Shown: positions 32,320 through 42,400 of the stretch, in pieces
Numbering within the stretch: position 1 is the stretch's first letter
Layout of the letters: each line of letters opens with the position of its first letter
Source: Skeletonema tropicum
Taxonomy: Eukaryota; Bacillariophyta; Thalassiosirophyceae; Thalassiosirales; Thalassiosiraceae
Direction of reading: 5' to 3'
Length of the DNA: 64,000 nt
Assembly (NCBI GenBank): GCA_037178625.1
Contig: CM074147.1
Location: 992,001-1,056,000, forward strand
Made by a program: the position numbers and the translations under genes
Notes under the pieces: model-generated
The model's input: only the letters and a program-made list of their open reading frames with translations
What the model was told of the DNA's origin: nothing
Database searches by the model: none

Positions 32320-33957
32320 TCACGTCAAACATCCATCAGCACGCTTTAGTTTTGTCTCTTTTGGCTTCAGTCCTACCACAGGCAACATCTTATCTACAAA
32401 GTTGTTTAATACATCACTAACAAAAGCTTTGCCCCAATCTTTTCGATTCAGCTCCTCAGTAAATGACGCGTAGCTACTGTCATCGTCTTCATCGGCCTCT
32501 TCCGTGACAGATGATGGGGCCTGTAAAGGAATCGGTGGGAGATTACTGACTTGGCTATCGCTATCTATAGGTGGAATCACAGGTGCACTTGTCTCTGACA
32601 TGGCAATGGAGCCGATAATGCACGCAGTATCTAAACTTGGGGCTCGCCTGTGATTAAGAGGTGAAGAGAGCCGCCCACGATACTTTGATTTCGAGAGAAG
32701 CGGATTATCCCTCAGATATCTTGGAGCTCTGGGAATCTCGGACTTCACTTCCGCAAATGGATCGAATTCACTGTTCACGCTCTTGCTTTTCGCCATGGCG
32801 GGTTTTCTCAAGAATGCGCTAGCCTTCGGCTTGTCCAAAGAAGAAGTAGTTCCACTAGCGAATGAGTTATCACACATGCTAATTGATGAAGTTGGCATCC
32901 CGATAAGGCCTGAAAATGGATCAATTGGGGCATCGCTTGATACATCAATCAAGTCTTCCCCTATCTCGGGTTGCTTAGCAAGGGTTTCTCCATAGTCGGG
33001 CTTGGGAGAAAACCATGAGTCATGAATCATGGAACTTGATCTACGGTTACGGGGTGGAACGCTCCCCCCACTCATATTCGAATGGCTCCTCCTGTGATTT
33101 CCCCGACCCCTCGACGATTTGACCTTCTCCACGTTAATCTCCGCTGTTAGAGGGGAAGGGAATGAACAATCAATTGTTTCCATCGTGTGTGTGACAGAAG
33201 TAATTGATGTTGCAATGGATGGAGCCTGATCACTCGTCTGCCTCCCACTGATGGAACCAGGTCGCGACCTATTCTTTTTTCTTATAGACCTCGACTTCTT
33301 GAGCAGTGATTTTTTAACTGCCCGTCCTTTAGCAGCCGCCCCCGAGGATGTCCCATCGTCAGAGAGCGAAGAGACATCGGATGCGGTGTCATTGGGTGAA
33401 CTTTTAGCATCCCTCCCCTCAACTGCTGCAACACTGAGCATCTGTTGTGCCAAATTACTGTGAGTCTGCCCATGGCGGTGTCCTGATCCGAGGGATCTGA
33501 CCGCCATCACGCTCTCAAATGTGCCCAACCGATCTCTTTTTTCTGCAGGCGGATGTTTCTTTGAAACAAATGAGGTAGGAGACAGCGGCTGATCAATATT
33601 AAATGAATGATCGTGATTGACCCTCCTCGAAGAGGCGATCGCCGATGGCGTTTGGGCGCTCTGAAATGATATCAACGACGAAGTGGTGTTGGGCGACGCC
33701 TGCCGCATAATATTAGTATTAGGGTTGTTGCGAAACGTATCCTGCTGGGGGGCAGAGGCCGTAGATGTGGGAGTGTAAATATGCTGCGGCCGGGATAGCG
33801 ACTGAGGCGATTTATAGGAGACAGATGATGATCCAACAACGGGTTCCATCTTTTTCTTTTCAGCAACTGCAACTGCTGTTGACAGTGGTGGCAACATCAT
33901 TTTAATTTTTTGATTTGTCGCTTTTACCTCCGGGCGGCCGTTGCACCGACCAAGCAA
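32320..33957 (-). CDS. Long low-complexity protein of unknown function
   Basis: A 545-codon intact frame. The likely start is the internal ATG at 33900 (MMLPPLSTAV), giving 526 aa; the upstream ATG at 33957 is possible. The chain is mostly disordered and rich in Ser, Pro and Arg, with basic patches that look like nuclear localisation signals (KKSLLKKSRSIRKKNRSR near residue 215) and many SP and RxxS sites. The one part likely to fold is the C-terminal 60 residues: an acidic stretch, then YASFTEELNRKDWGKAFVSD and VLNNFVDKMLPVVGL. No known domain seen. It is convergent with the FtsH-like gene, 75 bp between stops. Confidence 0.7.
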   Translation of the reverse strand: MLGRCNGRPEVKATNQKIKMMLPPLSTAVAVAEKKKMEPVVGSSSVSYKSPQSLSRPQHIYTPTSTASAPQQDTFRNNPNTNIMRQASPNTTSSLISFQSAQTPSAIASSRRVNHDHSFNIDQPLSPTSFVSKKHPPAEKRDRLGTFESVMAVRSLGSGHRHGQTHSNLAQQMLSVAAVEGRDAKSSPNDTASDVSSLSDDGTSSGAAAKGRAVKKSLLKKSRSIRKKNRSRPGSISGRQTSDQAPSIATSITSVTHTMETIDCSFPSPLTAEINVEKVKSSRGRGNHRRSHSNMSGGSVPPRNRRSSSMIHDSWFSPKPDYGETLAKQPEIGEDLIDVSSDAPIDPFSGLIGMPTSSISMCDNSFASGTTSSLDKPKASAFLRKPAMAKSKSVNSEFDPFAEVKSEIPRAPRYLRDNPLLSKSKYRGRLSSPLNHRRAPSLDTACIIGSIAMSETSAPVIPPIDSDSQVSNLPPIPLQAPSSVTEEADEDDDSSYASFTEELNRKDWGKAFVSDVLNNFVDKMLPVVGLKPKETKLKRADGCLT

Positions 33958-34622
33958 TTTTTTCAGCCAGTGGTAATAGCACCACGACTCCGCTGTTGCT
34001 GTTATCTCCTCTCACTTTCTAGCATTCCAACTCCACCATTGCGCACTGAATTATTGTTGCTGTCGTTTATTCGTCGAGGGTCTAGTCGTGTCCCAAGAGG
34101 CGTTTGGTTCGGTTCGTTCATCTTGCAGAGCAACACGTTTGTCGCATTCGTTTGCGCTTGAATCAGAAATTTGAGAAAACTTCCGTTGAACTCCATCCGT
34201 TTCCGGCGGCGGAGAAGGTGGCTGTAGTAAATTTGTCAGGAGAGGTAGGGAAAGGAGGAAAGGGAAAATCGTAAATACTACTACATCGTACTTAGTGTGT
34301 ATGTACAGATAAGTCAGTATTTTTAACCCAGATACAAAACAAGTTTGAGACTGAGTACGATACAGAAACACACAGCAAAGGCGTCTTCTTTATTTAGTAC
34401 ATGAGAGCTTTCGTATCGTGTGTAGGCTCATTCAGATGCATTGCTGCATTGCCTTATTATCCTTGTAAACGTATATTCAATACTGACTGAACTCCTTGTT
34501 GTGCGATGTGTAGCAATGGTCGTCTTGCCCCTCTTGTTTTGTTGTACATCGCGTTTGGAAAGTCATTTCATGATCCTTTGGTTGATCGCTTGATGTTGTA
34601 GTTGCGCGATCGTGTACGAGTT

Positions 34623-36083
34623 ACAAGTTTTAGTGTTGTTAAATCGGCGCGACCCATTTTCTAACGCAAAAAATGTTAAATCGGCGCAACCTGGTTATTT
34701 AACAATAACTCCTCTGCATTAGCTCCTACAGCATAAATAATTATAATACTACGAAAGAGAATTTTATGAGGATTATATAGATATATGATACCATAGTGCA
34801 ATTCCATCATCTTCCCTTCCAAACACACGCACAAAAGTGCTTAGCCGAAAAAAAACTTTTCGCCGCCAAACACTCAGTTGCGTTAGATGAGCCATACTAT
34901 TGCATTACACCGGTGGAAGTCGCGCCGATTTTATTCAATACCCTCCCAACATGCCTAGCAAGGGTCTATTGGTCGGCAATTGGGCAGAATTGATGTTTGG
35001 ACCGCTCGTGTCGACACCGAAGTAGTCACCACGCGCGAGAATTTTATTCCACCAAAATCACCTACATGATGAGACGGCATCATCCGTCCACCCTGGTATC
35101 TCTGCGTCGTGAATAATAGCATATCAATCTCTCAACATGCCTAGCAAGGGTCTATTGGTCGGCAATTGGGCAGAACTGATGTTTGGACCGCTCTTGTCGA
35201 CACCGAAGTAGTCACCACGCGCGAGAATTTTATTCCACCAAAATCACCTACATGATGAGACGGCATCATCCGTCCACCCTGGTATCTCTGCGTCGTGAAT
35301 AATAGCATATCAATCTCTCAACATGCCTAGCAAGGGTCTATCACTCATGGAATGGACAGAATCGACGTTAGGACCGTTCATGTCAACACCTAAGAAGCAC
35401 CACATGCGAGAATTTTATTCACCGAATCACCTACATGATGTGGTGAGACGCTGTCGATACTGTCGACGAACCTAGAAGTAATAATGCATCAATAGATGGT
35501 AAGGGGCATTAAAATGAATGATCATGTAGTGCAAGTGATGTGTGCACAAAATACGGACGATCTGAATAAAAGATGCGGCTAAGAGTGTCATAATATCACT
35601 TATGTCGACTGGACTGCCCCGCTGCTGGACGATGATATCACTCAAAATTAACTACTATGTCGTCAACACCGATGGCATGATGGTAGCTGTATAGAAGGCG
35701 CTTTGAACCTATAAACATAGTTATTTATTGATAATATGTACGGATTATTAACATTATCATACATGTCGATTTCACTAAAAAAATCTAACGCAAAATAGCC
35801 TGCTGTTGACCACCATACAATAGTGGTTTCGTCACGAATCTGAGCAAACCAAGCGGCACAGCCATCACTCAGTGGGTGTAGAAGAGGTTTGCATCGGCAT
35901 TATTACTACTACAACATTATGGTTAACATTATGGTTAGTGTAGGGAAGCGACATAGTAGTGGGGTGGAAATCGTCATGGTCAGCTTTTTAATCGGCGCGA
36001 AGTGTCAGTTAATTCCTACAGTAGGCTTGGTACAAAATTCTACGCATCCGGTTCTAACGCGCCGATTTAACACTAAAACTTGT
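34623..36083. mobile_element. 1.46 kb inverted-repeat element with internal tandem repeats
   Basis: ACAAGTTTTAGTG followed by TTAAATCGGCGCG starts at 34623 (with a TTG insertion between the two words) and is found inverted ending at 36083. The GGCGCG word recurs inside both ends (about 34680, 34915 inverted, 35990). There is no ORF with recognisable content, so this is likely a non-autonomous transposon. No target-site duplication is obvious. Confidence 0.6.
34953..35460 (+). repeat. Tandem repeat, 186 bp unit, about 2.7 copies
   Basis: GCCTAGCAAGGGTCTATTGG begins units at 34953 and 35139. A third, diverged and partial unit begins at 35325. The first two units are nearly identical (single-base differences at AGAATTGATG/AGAACTGATG and GCTCGTGTC/GCTCTTGTC). 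They lie inside the inverted-repeat element. Confidence 0.9.
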
Positions 36084-36366
36084 ATGAACGATACTTTCCA
36101 GAAAACGAATAATTATTCAACTTGAATGTGAACATTCCACCTGCGTGCAACAAGAAACGGATCTCTTGTTAGCTGACATGGATACAAGTAAAGTGGAAAG
36201 ATGTCTGAAAGATACAGGGTTGAAAGGAGTGCTTTAACGAGAGGAAAATCGTAATTTAAAAATGGAACAGTGACCTATTTTAATTGATAATGAGTGTGTG
36301 CGATAATTGTACAAACATCATTCCAAGACATCGAGGCCAATGGAATCTATAGCAGACAAAGAATAT

Positions 36367-36854
36367 TTAGTTCTTGCATCCGGGGCATCCTGGCTCGGAA
36401 CCGGCCTTGGGGTTGGCCTCACGCTCCTCAGCATCCTCCTTCTCTGCCAACATAAGAGTGTAGGATTGGTCACCACGGATGGGGTCCTTGTAACGGTTCT
36501 GGCAAATAAAAGAGAAGGAGCGTTGATGAGAAAAGTTGTAGGCAAATGTTACACATGTACACCACGACAAAGAAATTTAAGATCATCGATATTCATGGAA
36601 CTTACTTCTCCAGGGTAGATACCAGAGGCATCAGGGGAGTTACCCTTGAAGGTCTCGAAGGGGTTGAAGTTCTTGGTGGTACGAGGTTGAGAAGGGTCCC
36701 ACTTGTTGTAGACATCCTTCTTGGCGTCTTGGTCCCAAAGCTTTTCATCGTAATCTCCATACTCGAAGTTGAGCTTGGTGGAGACTGGGGGATTGGCGGC
36801 AGGCACGAAGGCGGAAGCGGAGGCCACAAGGGCAACGGCGATAACAGACTTCAT
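36367..36854 (-). CDS. Small plastid-targeted protein of unknown function, two exons
   Basis: Exon 1 is 36854-36606 and exon 2 is 36498-36367, with a 107 bp intron (GTAAGT to TTTGCCAG); 126 aa. The N-terminus MKSVIAVALVASASAFVPAA is a textbook diatom plastid presequence: signal peptide with cleavage at ASA-FVP. The short mature part is hydrophilic (FEYGDYDEKLWD, NFNPFETFKGNSPDASG, YPGE-NRYKDPIRGDQSY) and ends in a charged helix followed by EPGCPGCKN with two cysteines. This could be a small subunit of a thylakoid complex, but I do not recognise a named family. Confidence 0.85.
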
Positions 36855-37600
36855 CTGTAGTCGGAAAGAAAAGTTGGTAGAAAAAGGAGGTTAGTGAAGG
36901 CGTCGTTTCAAAGATACCGACACGGTGGCAGCATGCATCAGATAATGTTCCATTGTACGACATCCAAAGATAGTGTGAGTTCTTTCAACACCATTGTATC
37001 CATCAATGCATGCGTCGGGCAGAAACTGTAAGATAATTCCATCACCCGACAAAGATCGGCATCGTTCATCCGATGTATACATCATTAATCCGATGAATAC
37101 AACTTGGAGAAAATACCACTGCAGACACAATGCCAACGGCGCCTAGCACCCGACAACTAGAACAGGACCTGCGAAAAAGAAGTAGTGAGGAACAACCACT
37201 TGCCATCTTTTATAAACTGTTGATAGAAATTATGAGAGAAGTGCGGTGCTTGTTGACACCTTGCGCCGATGGATGCGTGTTTTGGATCTGATGTTCTTTT
37301 CCCCCGTGATCTTTGACGCTGGCGCAACTGACGTACTTTGTGGCGAAGTGCGTGTGAATGAGCTGTGCGTAAAACGTGTGCGTCTGTATGTCTGCAAGAA
37401 AGAGGAAAGAGAGAAAAGAGAAGAGCTGTCACAGTGACACACAATCCTCCGCCGCCCAAATAAACCAGGCTGGCTGGGCCATCAAACACCGCTCTAGTAG
37501 AGAGAGAGAGATACAGCTATCAACACAACACTGTCATCTTGAAAGTAGGCAACACCTCCTATCGACTGCCTTCACATCTCAAGCCAATAATAATTGTATT
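36855..37600. promoter_or_regulatory. Probable bidirectional promoter region
   Basis: The small plastid gene and the GTPase gene are transcribed away from each other across this stretch. No specific element can be defined by eye. The open frame that runs from 37376 into the GTPase gene is probably 5' leader sequence. Confidence 0.4.
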
Positions 37601-39436
37601 ATGCCATTCAACCATCTGAGTGATGCTATTCTGAGAAAGCAAAAAAAAAGAGGCAGCCGACGGACCTCAAGTGCAATGTTCTTCGTGAGCGTCTGCGTGC
37701 CAACAATGTTTTCGCTGATGCTATCGATGGGAAATGTGATGCGGTGCACGTCATCATCTTGGTCATCATCACTGAGGCTTAAGCACATAGTGCCATCATC
37801 AAAATTGACCGCGGCTGCATTTGTGACGTCGCATGGAGCAGATAGATTAAAAAAGAACACGAGAAATCAATCATTATGCAACCCATCAACATCATCAACT
37901 CAAATGAGTTCTTACAACACTAACAGTTATGAGGAGATAGAAGATCCAGATTCCTTTTCATTATCAGGATACCAGCGACCAAAGGTGAATTGGTACCCGG
38001 GACATATCGCCAAGGCAGAGCGACAACTCTCAGAAACACTGAAATCTGTGGATGTCGTAATCGAAGTTAGAGATGCACGTGCTCCCAAGGCAACCGCACA
38101 TCCTAGCGTGGGAAAATGGACAGCAGGACGCCCGCGTGTTGTGGTCATGACTAGAATGGATATGGTAACAGCGGCCTGTCGTGAAACTTGGAGACGAGCC
38201 TATGAGGAATTGGGTGCCGATAGATGGGAGGAAAAATTAGGTGGAGATGAAAAGAATCGTAATGTACAAATGCGAAAAGAGAGGAACAAGTACAATAACG
38301 AAGGAGATCAAGCCGGCAGAAGTAATCTGGATGGTGGCATAGAAGAGGTGTTATTTGTAGATGCCAAAAGAGGCCAAGGAACGCACTCGATATCAAGAGC
38401 GGTGTATAGGGCAGGTAGACACGTCAACGAGAGAAGAAGGAGAAGAGGATTGAATGACCGTTCTCTGAGAGTGGGTATTATTGGATTTCCCAATGTTGGT
38501 AAGTCGGCGCTAATCAACCGTCTCATTGGGCGCAAGCGTGCTCGCACTGCGAATACGCCGGGAGTAACTCGAACTCTCCAATGGATTCGTGTGGCAACAG
38601 ATAAAACTTCCACTGGCGCGTCCGGGTCGAGTAGCGGAAACAGCCGTGGAAGTGGCCAGAGACCGAAAAAGGGATTTGAACTGCTAGATAGCCCTGGTAT
38701 TATTCCATCAGATATGCTTGATCAAACTGACGCACTGTTACTGGCTGCATGCAACAGTATCGGCGTTGGAGCTTATGATAATCAGGCGGTGGCTGCCTAC
38801 CTATGCGATCGTATCCAAAATCTTGTGCTCATGGGGAAAGATGGGCTTGTGGCACCGCAATGGAGAGACAGGTGCATAGAAAGGTATGGGTTTGATCCAA
38901 TTCTGCCATTATCGGAACAAAAAATTGCTGCTAGATGGGGATCAGAAAGCACTGATGGATCTGCAAAGACGTGGATTGACTTCGCGGCAGCAAACGCTGA
39001 TCGTATCCCAACGGGCGAAGATATGTTATTTATCGTTGCTGATAATACGTGTAAAGGAGACCCTGAAAATGCAGCAAGAAAAATACTCCAGGACTTTAGA
39101 GTAGGGAGGATGGGACCGATTGCTTTGCAGCTGGCACCTGAGTCAGAGGTTGATGAAGGACAACAATCTGTACAGACGCTGCGAAAGGATGGATTGAATG
39201 TTCGAGTTGTGGCTGATCCGGCAGAGTTCAAAAGGGCATCTGAAGAGCTGGAAAGGAAGAAGCAAGAAAAGATTGAGCAGCGTGCCAAATCAGCGATGGA
39301 GGCAGCAAAAGAGAAGGGGTTGGAATTGCCTATTTCAATGGACGAAGGTGTTGAAGAAGGGAACGAAAGTAAGGAGGAAAATGTAAAGAAACCCGAAGAA
39401 AGTGAAGTGGGGAAGGGTCTGTTTGATGGCTGGTAA
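37601..39436 (+). CDS. RbgA/YlqF/MTG1-type circularly permuted GTPase
   Basis: Ribosome-assembly GTPase of the organelle type (large-subunit maturation in bacteria and mitochondria; plastid homologues exist). The frame is open from 37376, but ATG 37601 or 37676 is the likelier start. From 37676 the chain begins with a hydrophobic signal-like segment (MFFVSVCVPTMFSLMLS), consistent with organelle import. The motif order is permuted: WYPGHIAKAERQL, then DARAP (G5), then VVMTRMDMV in the G4 place, then GFPNVGKSALINRL (G1), NTPGVTR (G2) and LLDSPGI (G3). The G4 motif is TRMD instead of the usual NKxD, which may change nucleotide specificity. A Lys/Arg/Asn-rich insertion lies between G4 and G1 (about 38220-38330), and a long charged C-terminal tail follows. 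Confidence 0.9.
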   Translation: MPFNHLSDAILRKQKKRGSRRTSSAMFFVSVCVPTMFSLMLSMGNVMRCTSSSWSSSLRLKHIVPSSKLTAAAFVTSHGADRLKKNTRNQSLCNPSTSSTQMSSYNTNSYEEIEDPDSFSLSGYQRPKVNWYPGHIAKAERQLSETLKSVDVVIEVRDARAPKATAHPSVGKWTAGRPRVVVMTRMDMVTAACRETWRRAYEELGADRWEEKLGGDEKNRNVQMRKERNKYNNEGDQAGRSNLDGGIEEVLFVDAKRGQGTHSISRAVYRAGRHVNERRRRRGLNDRSLRVGIIGFPNVGKSALINRLIGRKRARTANTPGVTRTLQWIRVATDKTSTGASGSSSGNSRGSGQRPKKGFELLDSPGIIPSDMLDQTDALLLAACNSIGVGAYDNQAVAAYLCDRIQNLVLMGKDGLVAPQWRDRCIERYGFDPILPLSEQKIAARWGSESTDGSAKTWIDFAAANADRIPTGEDMLFIVADNTCKGDPENAARKILQDFRVGRMGPIALQLAPESEVDEGQQSVQTLRKDGLNVRVVADPAEFKRASEELERKKQEKIEQRAKSAMEAAKEKGLELPISMDEGVEEGNESKEENVKKPEESEVGKGLFDGW

Positions 39437-39479
39437 AGTATATACAAAATATTAGAGGAAAAATTATAATTACTCCACA

Positions 39480-42400
39480 TTAACTAATGACACAGCGATC
39501 ACGTTTCATCAATTTCTCAACTTCCTCTTCAGTCAATCCTTCACCTTCACGCTCTTGTGTATCCCAGAAGTCTTCAAGAGTTGCACCTTTCACATCTCTA
39601 CGCACATAGAACAAAATGTAAGCTGATGGGTCAATCACATCGCGGGCGAGCAGCTCGTATATCTGAGCGTCGTTGAACAAACGCCATTTGCCATCAAACT
39701 CGCTTTTCAAACTCGCTACGTAATGCCCGCCAGTCAGAGCTCCTTGATGATGGACAACACCGTACAAGTCGTACAGGCTTTCAGTACGCCCACAGTTGTC
39801 TGGAGAAAGAGGGTGGAATCTTCCACCAGCAAAGTCCTCATCGCTTCCGTCTTGGCTTGTATCGTCAGCGGACGTATCGACATCGCCAGTCTTGGCTGCA
39901 GGAGACGATGGGGCAACTATACGCGAAAGATCAAGTCCTTCGAGAGGAAACACAACCAAGTCTCGCAGTTTTCTCTTCATATGTTGTGTGAATTGGAAAC
40001 GTTTGAGATGGATCATGACAAATGGAGGGAAGCGCCAGAGGCAGATGCGATTCGTTTGGATTCTTTCTTCTTGGCACTTTGAGCACCTTGCCTCAATTTT
40101 TTCCTCCTTCGCAAATGAGTCAAGACACTCCTCTAAGGTAATTGAGCCACCGTATCCATACTTCTTCCCCCCCGTGTTGAATGAGCTATGTTTCTTGACA
40201 CGAATTAGCGCTTTTTCATGAGGGCTTGTTTGGACAGACAGGCCGCTGGAATCAGCCTTACTACCCAGCTTCCAACCAAAGCCACCACTACTGAGGTCCA
40301 CAGACAAATGCCAATCGATCGAGATACTATCACCACACATTGCAATCGCTGGGTAGTCATCACAAGGAATTAGACAGCCAACGCAGCAAGAGTACCATTG
40401 GCACAAAGCACAGCGACTACCATCCCTTGACACGAGCCTTAGTCGAAAGCCATAAGGCGGAATCTCCCCGCCCGCCACGCTTTCCATATCAATCGTTGTT
40501 TTTTGTCGATACTGCCTACCTCGTCTTGTCTGCCTCTTTGTAACCTCAAGTGAATCTACAGCACCGTCTGAATTACAGTCGTCATTGCTGGATGAACTTT
40601 TATCGTGAGTTGGTGCATTTGGCACATAGCGCCGCATCCGTTCCGAAACGAGGGCGTATAAATCTCTTCCTGTGTAACCTTCCAAATCGCGAACACGAAG
40701 TAATTGAGGCGATCCAAAAATTTTCAGCTGGAACGGGTGCAAAAACGGTGCAGAAACAAAGTCAAGTTTCCTCTGCGAAAGAGCAAGGTAAGAATATTTC
40801 ACAGGCACTGGTTTTGATTCATCAGGTGTCAACGTCGATGTTTCAACAGGTGCAACTGGTTCAATTTCGTACACGTGCAATGCAGGGATTTCTCCGGAAT
40901 CTTGTAGCGCCAGTCTTGTCAACGCCCACGAATGCGGAACTATCTTTCTGATGCAACTCTCTCCCATGTCTACAACAGCCATACTCTGAGCCATTTCAGA
41001 CAACAATCGTTTCTTCGGGGACTCTTCTTCCTTGGAGTCTTTATCATCAGAAGACCCTTCATCGCGATCATTTTCATTTGATTTCACCTCGCCGTCACCA
41101 TCATCATCATCATCATCGTTGTCTTCATCAGACAATTCTTCTCCAGTCTCATCTGCATGTAAGATTTTCGCAAGATTTAACAACACATCATTGATAGTGC
41201 CATCGTGGCGCACTCGAACAGAGTACTTAGCAATTTCCTTGTCTTCGTTCATCGGGTAGTGTATACACTGAATTGAGATCTGGTCATCCTCAGGGAGTGG
41301 GACTTGGAGGTATGCAAAAGGTTCAAACCGCGAGCTTTCGTATTTGCACGTCTTACAAGTCAAAGTACTCTTGTATTGACCAGAAAATAAGGCCACAACG
41401 AGGGAAAGCTCTCTCTTTAAGTGATTCCCCCACCAAATGTCAGCAAGCTCTTCATCGGGACGCCCGTCTGAGTCAGGGGCTTCCATGTAGGGCTTTTTCT
41501 GAATTCTGTTCAAGTCCTCCGTGAGACCGTCTAATAGGAAAGCGAGAAGCTCTTGTGCATCGTGCTGTTCACTTCCTTGAAAGCTTTCGTTGAACTTACC
41601 CATGGCTTCCTTGAAAGTCTTAGGAGTGAGCGCAGGAGCATCGATAGGAGTTGAAGATGCAGTGTTTGGGTTCTTTGCCTTGGGAGATCCATTCCTTTCG
41701 TGCCTTTTCCACAAATTATGCACGAGGAGAGCAAATGCCTGGGCCAATCGACCTTCGTGACCCAATGGGTTTGTAGTGTTGATATCTCGAAGGTAAGCCT
41801 TCGAAGTGAAATAATCTCTCAAGATTGGAGTGTGACTCAAGCATTGAATGGTCGAATTAAGATAGCAGGTATTGCCCATGTTGTAAAGACCTACAATACC
41901 ATCACCAAGAGACAGTTCGTCATTTGCTGCTTCTGCTTCTGATGCATTTAAAGGAGTATTGTTTGTCTTCGCAGAGCGAGGCCAGGTTCCGTCCAATTCA
42001 TTCTTCAGCTCAAGCACAAGGTTAATGTTTTCTCCTTTCGCTACTTGCGAATTACGCATATTTCTCTCATCGCCAATCGTAAGGTCAAGATCTAGCATCC
42101 AACCCAGTGAATCCTTCTCAGGCCGAGACGACGTAGATGCCCCAGAATTGTCCATCAGCCATAGTCCTTGAATGAAATGGCTTTATTGGATCCCGGCCGA
42201 GTCCTTCGGAGAGGGTGTCGACAAGATCTGCTAAAGGAAGGTATCGAGACAAAGGTCTAAAAAATAGAAAGAGGAATGAGGGAACAGTTTAATCTCTGCA
42301 GAATATTGTTCAAGAAAAAGAAGAGGAACTTACACGAATTGCTGAAAAGGACGAGGCTCTCCTCTAGATAACTTGTCGCTAAGAAAGACAGTCGCGAAAA

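Larger units (their letters stand above)
33958..36366. other. Intergenic region, mostly an inverted-repeat element
   Basis: The first 600 bp are probably the promoter and 5' leader of the minus-strand gene. A plausible open stretch (minus, about 34250-34050, containing QRKFSQISDSSANECDKRVA) could be a missed 5' exon but has no convincing donor. The rest is the element at 34623-36083. Confidence 0.4.

Noticed and set aside
38797..39480. 227-codon frame antisense to the GTPase gene
   Set aside because: A shadow of the coding strand; the plus-strand product has clear GTPase motifs.
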